Assembly (NCBI RefSeq): GCF_041260155.1
Contig: NC_091942.1
Location: 3,834,501 to 3,898,500, forward strand
Length of the DNA: 64,000 bases
From: Ptychodera flava
Taxonomy: Eukaryota > Hemichordata > Enteropneusta > Ptychoderidae
Reading direction: 5' to 3'
Both the position numbers and the translations under genes were made by a program. Below are positions 53,910 to 64,000 of this stretch, one piece after another (position 1 is the first letter of the stretch; each line of letters starts with the position of its first letter). The notes beneath the pieces were generated by a model. It was given only the letters and a program-made list of their open reading frames with translations. It was not told the origin of the DNA and ran no database searches.

Positions 53910-54560
53910 TTTTTGTTAGCTCATATTTGGTTTTGTATATAAATACCAAAAAGAGCTTATATGATGAGTCAGTGGCGTCTGTATATTTGTGGGTATGTAT
54001 GTGCAGATGTACGTCCGTCACACACAAAGGCTCCCATACCGCCAAAGCTACCGTCTCAGTATTTGGTGTACAGGTAGATGTAGGGGTTGAGATGTGAATT
54101 TGTTCAAATGAACACGTCAGTGTCAAAAATGTGCAAATGAGGTAAGAAAAGGAAATCCTGCAAATGTGCAGGAGTGATGGCCAGTGTCTGAAACACGCTT
54201 GAGTCATTTCCTGTCATCGTTTATGAACTGTTACAAATTAACAGACCAGATCAAACCATAGACAGTAGAGGGGGGGGAAGACTGTCTATGGTCCAACTAA
54301 GAGGGACATAACTGTTTCTGCAATGCATGTTGCTAAAGTTGACCTCCAGTACCTAAAGTTTCAGACCTTATTTACTTTTGTCATTCTTTTTTTTCTGGTT
54401 TAAATATTTCTTGTTGTCTTTCTGGTTGTTCTGTGCAGAAATCATTGTCATAATATCAGCGTAGAATTTTCCTGCACTGAACAGATAGAAACAATATTTA
54501 TTGTTGATCTTTGGTACCCCTACTGGTATATACCAATTCTGATCAAATTTGAGCGACACC
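53910..54560 (+). mobile_element. ~640-bp dispersed repeat, copy 1
   Basis: From ttagctcatatttggttttg to gatcaaatttgagcgacacc. Includes cgtccgtcacacacaaaggc and an internal hairpin (ccatagacagt at 54256-54266, actgtctatgg at 54281-54291) round a G-run. Copy 2 is inverted at 63159-63797. Confidence 0.8.
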
Positions 54561-54619
54561 TTATAATTGCGATGTTTTTTACACCTTGTTCTACTCCACA
54601 GAGCACGTTGAAACACACA

Positions 54620-54830
54620 GTATTCAGATTGTCAACTCTGCCTGTAAATGGCTGACATGGGAATTCTGGTCCGGATTAGAATTCAGATGTAGATTGTAAC
54701 TATTTAACACATTGACACTGTGTTGATGACCTAAATAGTATATGAAGGTGATTCTACATGCTTTGGGGAGGAGAACAAAACTTGCAGTTGATACACGAAA
54801 CCAAAATAATTTATTGTGAAAAAAAAAAAT
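54620..54830. mobile_element. Family E miniature element, copy 3 (inverted, partial)
   Basis: Matches the reverse strand of the core: gaattctggtccggattaga, attcagatgtagattgtaac and acatgctttggggaggagaa. Confidence 0.6.
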
Positions 54831-57041
54831 AAAGCTTAGAGCTTTTGATCCTTTGAGAAATATGTTCATCAGTTCCACTTTTTCTCTGTTGTTCATATTT
54901 GGAGATGTACCACTATGCTCTCTGAATGCTGATCATACAACTGCAAAGAAAAACTCTGTAGGCATCCGAGTTTCCAGTTTGACCAATTATAATATTATAT
55001 AGGGCTAAGTCCTTGGTGTTTGCCAGGATTTATTCATGATAAAATAGAATTAATTGTTACTTGCTATATACATTTGTACGGCAACTATGCCCAGTTTACC
55101 CTTTGATCAAAACAGTTCAGGCACACGATGTCAGACCCTGCAGGTATAGATTTTCTGTAATGTGTGAAAATGTTGGACAAAAGTTGGCAAATTTTACCAT
55201 GATAACAGCCTATTGTGTTAAACAAGAGATGTATTATGCCATCATTATCATTGCAATGGTAACCACACTGCCCACCTTCCACTTGCAAGCTGAAAACTAT
55301 AGCATTCCTTCTAAAAACTGGCAATTTTTGCATCTAGTTATTGACACGGGGCGCTTTTCTAAAATGTAATCTCAGCATTCTTTGCATGTCCTCGTTCGTG
55401 TGCATGACATTTTTCTCTCTTTTTTCATTTTTTAGGCGTGATAGTAACGATATAGTGTATCAGTAACAAGGTGGATAATAATGCTGGTTAATAAAAGAGA
55501 TATGTTTTATTACTGGCATTTTATAAAGTAATACTTTGCACGTTTCGTATTTGTTTATTTACGAGCACTCAAAAAAAGCATGGCGGCGCCCATGAATTAA
55601 GTCGAGTACATTTCCGATTACTCGCATAGTATATTATGAATCTGCGCATGCGTAGCCAGTAAGCTGCTGGTGCAACTACAAGAGTATTGTAGACATGACA
55701 CAAACAATTGGTATCTTTGCTCACTTGCACATCTCTTTGAAACCAGAGGCATCACACACATGATCAATTTACATATTTTTCTGACAGAAAGACAATATGC
55801 TAATCATACAACATGAAATGAAAGTGAAAAAAGGACAAACCAGCAATGTCAGATGATGTACCAGGAGAGGTGGAGATTTCACAGTTGGGGTAATAATTTT
55901 ATAAACCTCTGGAAAAATATCCAAGATAGCATTTCCAAATAAAAGACATAAACCTCTGGATATTCATGGAAGAAAGCTCCGATAGACAATCATCACAGAC
56001 AGTAGCATTGCAGGACAGTCGCCAACCTCACTACTACCATAAAATACTCTCAAACGTCAGTTTACAGATTAGCAACAATAAATGCTGTAATGATCACAGA
56101 TACTGGGGAATTTTCAAACCAAAGTCCCTCCCTGTGTTCAAACATATATGACATAGAAGAAGAACCGTGAGCAAAGTATAAAGAGTGTCACTTTTAATGT
56201 TTCTAGGAAAAATCACGGGTAACTTTTCCATTGTTTTGTTTTTTTCTCTTTATTAACAATCCTTTTTGATACACATCTCATTTATAAGGGGTTATCACCA
56301 CTGTAAGCATTAAACACATCTTTTCAGCAATCTTTGTTTTACTGAAAAAGGCATGATTTCACAGTCTATGCCGTTACATTGATACAAGTAACTCTTCCAG
56401 TGTTCAATCTGATTTCTAAAATGGCTCAGACCTGAAAGTGTGTCTTCATGTTTTCAACTACACTCCCTACATCACAGAATTATTCTCAGCAGTGTGTATT
56501 TCCACAAACTCCTCATTTTGTGGTGTTTCTGTCTGAATCTACCAGGTGATTTAGTCAGAACCCACCAGGCAGTTCTGACTCTACTATATTTTGTACTTTA
56601 TATAAGTGTTTCAGGTTTGAGTTGTATAAAAAGTTTTGTCTCTATTTTTCAATGGGGATGGTACTTCACATCTGATCAGTCACTGTTCACTAAGCGATGC
56701 GTGTCTACACCTACAGACTTCAAGTTCACTTGAGAGCCTTACACATCAACCACTAATCTACAAAGCAATTTCTCGCGTCGTGGTATTGGAAGTCAAGGAT
56801 GAATATTAGACATGCAAAAACATGACCTTGCTCGCTATGACCAGGTGGCACCTTCACAATATGCAAATCATTATTGATCACTATAGACTTTTATCTATTG
56901 CCTTCAAACAATGGAACAAAGACTGGTTGCTTCTGCAAACGCTAATGATAACATCTATTGTTTATTTAGGTACTTTGCGACTGGGATGGGCTGACACATC
57001 CAGTGGGCTATGTGATAATTGTGATCGTGTGGTTGAAGTCG

Positions 57042-57105
57042 GATAACCACAACCCCTCGGAGTTTCTGGTTTTAAACCAGAAATTCCTTGGTGGTGGTGG
57101 TTATC
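57042..57105 (-). repeat. Hairpin in the PM20D2 3' UTR
   Basis: Outer arms gataaccac / gtggttatc and inner arms TTTCTGGTTT / AAACCAGAAA (57063-57083, one-base centre) make a 64-base stem-loop starting 23 bases after the stop codon on the minus strand. Confidence 0.75.
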
Positions 57106-57127
57106 TATTACATAAAGGAAACTTGTT

Positions 57128-57285
57128 TCATGCTGTAGAGCTGACAAGGGCTCGCTCATTTTCCATGTCCTGCTTGAATCTTTCCTTGATTTCGTTGATA
57201 ATTCCGTCTTGAAAGAAAACATCCAGTGCTGTCATTGCCAGAATCTTTGCCTGTTTTAGAGTTGGTTCCTGGGCTTCTGGCTTAC
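57128..57285 (-). CDS. PM20D2: PM20D2 last exon
   Basis: Acceptor tttttccag, stop TGA at 57128-57130. It encodes [20 protein letters not shown] and [20 protein letters not shown] with a short tail, the usual C-terminal helices of the family. A minus-strand AATAAA lies at 56961-56966, giving a short 3' UTR that contains the hairpin at 57042-57105. Confidence 0.87.
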
Positions 57286-60200
57286 CTGGAAAAACACATA
57301 AATACAGAACTGATCAAAATTGATGTCACACTAAAATGGAATTGAACAAAGTAAAAATACAATGTATTTTTCTCATACTGGTATGTAACTTCATCATCAC
57401 TACATGTAAGCTATGTCAAGATTAAAGGACTGTTTAAATTTTTGTAAAAATAATGATACAACAGAAATAATAATTTACAAAGAAAGTGTTTGCTTTTGAG
57501 AGAAAAACTGCAATTGAAATGTATGCATTTGAAGAGTCACTGGCGTGGTTCTACACAGTCATAACCTGGTTCCTTTATTTCAATTTTGAACATTAAATAA
57601 TAAAATAATAAATGATATTTGTGGAACTTGTTTTAGCTAATATCCTTTGCTCACATGTGGTCTCTCATCTCACCATTTTGGTATTTCACTATTCCAGTAT
57701 GTCTACACAAATATTGACCGTACTGATGCAATGATGCATGCTAAACTATGCTAGAACCCTGGCAGAAAAAACTCTGTCAATGTGTGATGTGATTGGTTGA
57801 TTGTCATTATTTACAGCAACTTAAGGAGTCTGAAACTTGGGCTACTCTCTACCTGATTGGCTGTTTGGAAATAATTCAATAAGAACAATGAGTTTCAACC
57901 AATCACTTGGTTACAAGCTTCCAAGACGCTAAATTACCTGCTTCAGCAGTGAAGCCCCTAGAATGAGTTGTTACCGTGCAACCAATACCATAATTTGGAT
58001 GGAAGCCTGGTACGACATGAGTGACATCACCCATATCAGTTGATCCCACATAGAGATTGCTGCACTGCTCTGCCGTGAACATTTTGAGTCCCAGGGATTC
58101 AGCATTATTTCGGTAAAGTTGTATCAGGGGGCCATTATGGATTACATTTGCATAATGGTCGCTGAAACTGTGCTCCATCTGTAAATACAATTATAATATG
58201 CCAGAGTTTATATTTTCAAATCAACAATTTGGCGCTGGGCAGTGAATAATCAGAACTCAACTAACATCTAAGCATTTGATTGGCTGCAGAGGCTTGATGA
58301 CAATTATCATCTGCATAGTATCTTTAAACTAGCATTAGTATAATCATCTTGCTCTGCTCAGTGTTTATTTCCTGCCAAATACGCTAATTTACCCTTTACA
58401 TCTTGTATCACTAACACACACCTTTGTTTACCATTCAGAAACTCTAAACAACACATCATCCTTTTGGATGCAGCATTATACATGCCTTTGTATAGTATGA
58501 ATATTTCAAAATAAAATTATGCATATATTTTCCACACTGTCATAAATCAATTTAACCACTTTATCTGCCTTTGTACAGTATGTAAATTTCACGATAAATA
58601 AGCATATATTTGCTACATTGTAACAAACATATTGACATACAGCATATTGTAATGAGTCAGGCCATCTTAAAAACTGTAACTCACTGTACAAAATGTTGAC
58701 TTGGCTGCCCCTTCTGCACACATTAATGCTTTCTGTTGCAGCTCAGGTAGTTCTGCATCAGTGGGAGTTCTCAGATAATATTCAACACGAGTCTTTTCTG
58801 GGATGATGTTTGGCTTTGTACCTCCATTCCTGATCACACCTTGACGATGGGAAGGTTTACATCATCTGAGACAACTACCACACAAGTAGTCATCTCAGAC
58901 ATTAAGGTTTATGAAAGACTCCAATGCCATTCAAATACACCAAAACATGACATTGTGGCCATAGCTTGTTTTCTTTACACAGTCCCCGCTGCAAATATTT
59001 GAGGATAAGCGGAATTTCACAAAGAAGTATTTACAACTCTCTGAGATATCAAGCTGCAAAGTGTTTCCTGATTTCTGGACTTGTCATCAACTTGGTGAGC
59101 AACATGAGTTTCTAAATTGAGCTTTATGCCATCGCAGGTTAGGACCTGCCAATGGTATCACACAATTGAATCAAACTATGGCCGTACTTGCAGTTGTACT
59201 TGAACACCAATGGCAGGATGCTGAAAATACAGCAATACATCCTACTGGATTAAAGGGTCAATAGCTGTAACTTTTTATGATTTTTTTCACGATTTTGGTT
59301 TTCAACGTCAACTACAGTTTCTTGTTCTACTTGTCAAAGTGTGTTGAGATACACACTATTCAGCCTGTCATCTCAGCCTAATCATCGGATAATGGTGATA
59401 GTTGATCAGCGAATTCTGGTCTGGACTAAAATTCAAATGTGAACAATAACAGTGCATTGTACATATATAGAATCTGTGTTGGCAAACTAAACAGCTGGTG
59501 TTTAAACATGCTTTGGGAAGTAGAACAAGAACTAGTGAAAAAATCATCAAAACTTACAAGCAAGAGAAAGTACTTGTGTATGATTTACTAACCACCAATT
59601 CTCCACATATTATCTGTTATTGAGTAATGTTCAGACACTTACCATGAATTCTCCATGATGGTTTCAGCTGCTGTCTCATCACAGACATACTCTGATAAAA
59701 CATGACAGCCGCATCCAGGGCGTTGACCCCTTCCCATGGTGCATAGGCTGCATGAGATGCTTTGCCATGAAATGTTACATTCATTCTGAAATTGAACGGT
59801 TGGATACTTGTTAGACTTGCTCCAAGTCTGTGGACATATAAATATCAAAACAGAGCAAATCGAAGGAATAAACTTTAGCAGACTGTTGTGTTAGTGGTAA
59901 TTAAAACCCAGCAAAATGGCCACCAAGGCTGCAACCACACAATTGAATACATGTGAAATTACATTCATTTAATTTTTTTGTCAGTGTTTGTTTGTTTAAC
60001 TGAATTTTGTTTGATTTTCTTATGTTGTCTGTTTGTTAGTTCTTGTGTTTACTATTTTGTTATTCAGCCCAAGGCTCCTTAGTTTGGTTAGATTTTCCAG
60101 ATGTTAAGTTTGTCACAGAGGGCGCTAGACTTGTGCTTACACAATCATTGCATGTTGGACTGGTGACGGCATATTGTTGTGTGTGTTTGCCGGATGGGCC

Positions 60201-60295
60201 ATTATGGCAACATCGATGTCGTTGAAAGCTCCAGCTTCTATCAGCTTCACTTTGCCCCCACCTCCTTCTTCTGCTGGTGTTCCCATCACTATCAC
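57128..60295 (-). CDS. PM20D2: M20-family dipeptidase, PM20D2-type, C-terminal part (gene-level span, 5' end missing)
   Basis: Five minus-strand exons join in phase to 283 residues ending in a stop. Landmarks of the PM20D2/amidohydrolase M20 family are [13 protein letters not shown] (with the catalytic/metal Glu pair), [24 protein letters not shown] (dimerisation-domain start), [11 protein letters not shown], and [20 protein letters not shown]. In vertebrates PM20D2 hydrolyses beta-alanyl and gamma-aminobutyryl dipeptides with basic residues, cleaning up side products of carnosine synthesis. The family is about 430 residues long, so roughly 150 N-terminal residues with the HACGHN metal motif are absent; I searched to 64000 and did not find them. 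Confidence 0.9.
57938..58178 (-). CDS. PM20D2: PM20D2 catalytic-domain return exon
   Basis: Acceptor tatttacag, donor GCAG|gtaatt. It encodes an 80-residue stretch including [20 protein letters not shown] and [20 protein letters not shown], then FTAEAG. The STDMG-VSHVVP type motif belongs to the second half of the M20 catalytic domain. Confidence 0.9.
58685..58839 (-). CDS. PM20D2: PM20D2 central exon
   Basis: Acceptor catcgtcaag, donor ACA|gtgagt. It encodes [20 protein letters not shown] and [20 protein letters not shown] with a short end. [10 protein letters not shown] is a strongly conserved family block. The acceptor's pyrimidine tract is weak but phase and homology fix it. Confidence 0.88.
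59254..59560. mobile_element. Family E miniature element, copy 4 (inverted)
   Basis: Left end attaaagggtcaatagctgt matches the inverted right end of copy 2; the core gaattctggtctggactaaa and atgctttgggaagtagaaca follow. It lies in a PM20D2 intron. Confidence 0.65.
59643..59785 (-). CDS. PM20D2: PM20D2 dimerisation-domain exon
   Basis: Acceptor aatttcag, donor CATG|gtaagt. It encodes [20 protein letters not shown] followed by [20 protein letters not shown]. The GKASHAA...PWEG pattern is diagnostic for this M20 subfamily. Confidence 0.9.
60141..60295 (-). CDS. PM20D2: PM20D2 exon with the catalytic Glu pair
   Basis: Acceptor gtttgacag, donor ATTGT|gtaagc. It encodes [35 protein letters not shown] and a short linker. 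It is the most N-terminal exon found. Confidence 0.88.
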
Positions 60296-60411
60296 CTGTC
60301 AAACAAAAGAGATATGGAATTATGAATTCATCTCAGCCACAGACACCTGAGGAGGGACAGATAATTTGGAAATTTTTCTCGGTATACTCATAACTCTTCA
60401 AGTTACCTCAA

Positions 60412-60430
60412 CCCCCCCCCCCCCCCCCCC
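60412..60430. repeat. Poly-C tract (19 C)
   Basis: Uninterrupted run of 19 C on the plus strand just upstream (in gene sense) of the first PM20D2 exon found. Confidence 0.97.
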
Positions 60431-60608
60431 AATAATTATTTTGAAATCCCCTGCTTCCTGCCATGGTGCCCTGTCATCATATCGACATAGCCTATTTAAT
60501 GCTAGATATATAGTTGTTTGTACCATGCACTTTGAAGTAAATGTACATGTACTTACAAGATGTATGTGGTTATGCCAACTTTTGAAAGAAATTTTGCATA
60601 TGTACTGG

Positions 60609-60842
60609 TAGTTAGCAGCAAATTTGCAGTAACATGCAAATTAATTTGCTGCATGGAGTTTGCAGCAAATTTTTAATAAAATTCAAATTAACTTGCGGCA
60701 AGGAGTTTACCATATATTTGCAGCAAGTTCACAAGAAAACTAATTTGCATCTCAAAAATGAACCACTGGCTCATATGCAGCAAATAGTTTGCATCAAATT
60801 TACTGCAAAATTTGCAGCAAATTTGCAGCAACAGTTTGCAAG
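60609..60842. repeat. Cluster of TTTGCAGCAAA-type words
   Basis: About ten copies of ttgcagcaaat or close variants on both strands within 230 bases, giving many nested GCAAATTTGC palindromes. No fixed unit length. Confidence 0.8.
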
Positions 60843-63158
60843 AGGCCTAAATTATTGGTGAGGGAGACTGGCCCAAGCTTGGTCAAAGTATGAACTAGTC
60901 AAAGCGCTGTATCATGTCTAATTTATTAGAGTTATTGTCAAAATGAAAACATTAATCACAGGCCTTTTTTGGCAAGTCTCCTGATTATATATTTTGATTT
61001 ACTGCCCTGAGTGACTTGCCGGAGTTGTGATGTGCATATTTGTATATTTTTGGGACTTGCGTTTTTATTTCCATTTGAACGTGAGCACTTAAATCCATGG
61101 TGCATCTCTACACTAAATATCAAAGCCATAGTATGCAGTGGTCAAATCCTAGCTCAAAAAGGCCAAGTTTTTGGATTAACGCTGAGTTTGGTGGGCGTAC
61201 TTTGGCCATAACCAGGCTCTGCATAATGAGTGTGCTTAATAGTTGCAATTTTTTGCATTATCTGCCTTACCTGTTTGCCCTAAATTTACGCTCGGACTCA
61301 ACTTCATTTCCTGGTTTGTTTCAGTTTCACTCAAAAAAAAAATATCGAAGTTATCAAACAGGAGCTTGCTGGACCGATTTGCCAAAGTACTGAGGTCATG
61401 TCAATGTTCATCATGAGAATGATTCAGCCGCAGTGCTACACTAAACATACCGTATGTACACGGCATAAACGGTAGCTCCATGCGATTAGATTGCCAAATT
61501 TTAGACAAGGAATTGGCGCCATACATGGGTATCATCATCAAAAAAGGAAATGAACTTAAAAAATATTAAAAATAAGAAAATTGGCAAGTTTGTATGGCGA
61601 AGTCATAAATTACCACAGGGAACAGATGAAAGGATCCTTGGGTGGGGAGGTTTTTTGTGCAATGGGTTACCTCATTTGATTTTATTAATTTTGTCTTTGA
61701 TATTTCAAATAAAGAGTTCAACTCCACACCGTCTGACTGCTTTATATATTACCAACAAGTCCTTATCTCCTCTCCAACCTGTACACTCCGATGTAATTGC
61801 TCCGAAAACATTGCCAACTTGCTAATCCGCTGTCCGTATCTGCGGATTAAGTGATTGAGTCAACACCACAGCCGTCCAACACGCACTAAAATAAGGAAAG
61901 GGTTGAAGATCATAGACACAGTGTCGCAAAAAACCCCAAATCTGAGCAGATATAGAAGTCAATCCAAATTTAACGACTATCAAAAGCATCGCTATACTGA
62001 TGAACTGCTACATGCCGAAGTACGTCGTCTAAAATGGTCATCTTGAGCCAGAAAACCAACCTACATTTTTGAGTCAGTCATGGTCCGATGTCCTCTGTAA
62101 GAGCGGAAGTCGAAAGTAGAACCTTTTGACCTCAAACCTGTTTATTTCCAGTCCAGAAATAAACATATTTCCCATGATGTGTTTGATGTTATATAATAAT
62201 CGCAATCATACCAATCCATAGTCCAATAACACTAGGTCGGAATTCGTAAATGTAAAAGCAAAATGTAAAAGTTTGTACATCATGCTCAAAATGAGCAAAC
62301 GTTTTACATGAGCACGCTGACGACTGGTTTTAATCAATCCTACAAAATCAAAACAAGGATTCAATTTGTATCCTTTTTGTCACAAAAAATTGATAACGAT
62401 GAGTTTGAGAACATAAACAAATCTTCTGAAAATTCTGCACAGAAAGAGCTGAAGGGTCGGGTATCACGTTTCTTGCCTCTCGCATTTGGCACATGAATTT
62501 ACACAAACCTCCTTGATCAATCGAGGTGGTAGCTTCTTCAGCCACAGAAAAGGAGAATTTTTTCTCCTTTTAGCGAGGCTCGGACAGCATCAACCGAACG
62601 AACACCGCTGCAGGCAACTCAATATAGATTGATGTCATCATGTATGCCAGTATTATACACTATCCGTAATATTCGATGCCACCATCGATGCATCGTCACC
62701 GTACATCTAGCGCTATCATAAACGTAGCACACCGTCATCGACTGTGACCGACTCGTTTTCCCAGCCTGCCTGCTGATACATCAGCGACTATCCATACCAA
62801 TGAAGTTCTCACCTACCGGTATTCCAAAAGAACCTCCACCATATACACATCGTACCAACAAAACATCTTGAATGGCAAGGAACACGACTAAGACTTCCTA
62901 GTATTACCCCCGGTATTACTAGGCTTACGAATTTGCTTACATTTTCTTGCCTGTTCTCGTTTTAAAATGTTAGTGTATTTTTCCCTTCCGCGTCCATGTC
63001 AAGCGTAAGTTTTAGTATTTTCCTCAAAGACGGACAGCCCTCGCTTCAGTTTCCGAGAACTAGATGGATAAAATCATCAACTTTTTATTCAGTTTTTTGT
63101 TTGTTAAGGTGCTGGTACTGCAAGCATGCCTTTTCAATAAAAATACAACAATTATTCG

Positions 63159-63797
63159 GTGTCGCTCAAATTTGATCAGAATTGGTATATACCAGCATGG
63201 ATACCAAAGATCAACAATAAATGTTGTTTCTATCTGTTCAGTGCAGGAAAATTCTACGCTGATATTATGACAATGATTTCTGCACAGAACAACCAGAAAA
63301 ACAACAAGAAATATTTAAACCAGAAAAAAAAAGAATGACAAAAGTAAATAAGGTCTGAAACTTTAGGTACTGGAGTTCAACTTTAGCAAAATGCATAGCA
63401 GAAAAAGTTAGTCCCTCTTAGTTGGACCATAGACAGTCTTCCCCCCTCTACTGTCTATGGTTTGATCTGGTCTGTTAATATGTAACAGTTAGGAAATGAC
63501 TCAAGCCTGTTTCAGACACTGGCCATCACTCCTGCACATTTGCAGGATTTCGCTTTTTCTTACCTCATTTGCACATTTTGACACTGACTTGTTCATTTGA
63601 ATAAATTCACATCTCAACCCCTGCATCTACCTGTACACCAAATACTGAGATGGTAGCTTTGGCGGTATGGGAGCCTTTGTGTGTGACGGACATACATCCG
63701 CACATACATACCCACAAATATACAGACATACAGACGCCATCGACTCATCATAAAAGCTCTTTTGGTATTTATAAACAAAACCAAATATGAGCTAAAA
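63159..63797 (-). mobile_element. ~640-bp dispersed repeat, copy 2 (inverted)
   Basis: Reverse-complement match to 53910-54560 along its whole length, including the hairpin with its C-run near 63440. Similarity is high enough to read by eye, so both copies are probably fairly young. Confidence 0.82.
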
Positions 63798-64000
63798 AAG
63801 ATTTCATGGTATTTGATACATCGTCTATGAATTCTGTATGTTAAAACTTCAGTGGCTGCGTTTAGGTTGTTGCGCGGAACAACAGAGGGTCCATGCTGAC
63901 TTTTATATATTTTCTCTGTATTGTTATGCACTTTCAACCATTATCATTCTTCAAACACGCAACTCAACGACGGCAGCACGTAATATGAATGAGCTAAAAG

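Larger units (their letters stand above)
60296..64000 (-). other. Probable PM20D2 intron(s) to the right edge
   Basis: No exon encoding the expected HACGHN metal motif or N-terminal helices was found. Contains the poly-C tract, the TTTGCAGCAAA cluster, a small hairpin at 62548-62571 (aaaaggagaa-tttt-ttctcctttt) and the inverted ~640-bp repeat. Confidence 0.5.

Noticed and set aside
61550..62046. Short plus-strand ORFs possibly from a retroelement
   Set aside because: No reverse transcriptase, endonuclease or gag motif can be seen.
60296..64000. Search for the missing N-terminal PM20D2 exons
   Set aside because: No sequence encoding the HACGHN-type motif or the family's N-terminal block was found on the minus strand by eye; they probably lie beyond 64000.

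Overview
The window is animal nuclear DNA, AT-rich, with short coding exons, long introns, GT-AG splice sites and a very high load of small DNA transposons and satellites. The style (many TTAA-flanked miniature elements, hAT-like ends, satellite cores inside terminal inverted repeats) fits a marine invertebrate such as a hemichordate, lancelet, echinoderm or mollusc; I cannot choose between these from the sequence alone. There are no rRNA, tRNA or CRISPR features that I can support.

Three spliced genes can be rebuilt. (1) A minus-strand gene covers about 7.1-39.4 kb. Eight tiny exons and a larger last one join with matching phases into a 352-residue single-pass membrane protein: signal peptide, one EGF-like domain, a furin-like Cys-rich module, a transmembrane helix and a ~200-residue helical cytoplasmic region that I do not recognise. 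(2) A plus-strand epsin gene covers about 39.6-46.9 kb or longer: ENTH domain, two ubiquitin-interacting motifs, clathrin box, five DPW and three NPF motifs, about 507 residues. Its first exon is head-to-head with that of gene 1, so the two probably share a promoter region near 39.3-39.7 kb. (3) The C-terminal ~283 residues of a minus-strand M20-family dipeptidase of the PM20D2 type lie in five exons at 57.1-60.3 kb; its 5' part was not found and is probably beyond the right edge. A 95-residue ORF at 1.1 kb with a TATA-like box is only a weak candidate.

Repeats by region: 4.6 kb, a 77-bp foldback element with a 9-bp duplication; 6.8 and 7.6 kb, small tandem repeats; 9.9-14.7 kb, three miniature-element families; 15.0-16.1 kb, a hAT-like element with a decayed transposase start; 16.3-18.5 kb, a 117-bp satellite with inverted modules; 19.3-26.9 kb, piggyBac-like TTAA elements and a 150-bp satellite enclosed by 9-bp inverted ends; 30.9-31.9 kb, a second hAT-like element with its own ORF; 47.3-50.0 kb, a related satellite-in-TIR element whose ~225-bp units each carry a nuclear-receptor-type DR1 site or a variant of it; 53.9 and 63.2 kb, two inverted copies of a ~640-bp repeat flanking the visible dipeptidase exons.

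The genes have no obvious shared pathway: one is probably a surface receptor-like protein, one an endocytic adaptor, one a cytosolic dipeptidase. The most novel items are the unrecognised receptor-like protein, the modular satellite-carrying elements and the DR1 array.
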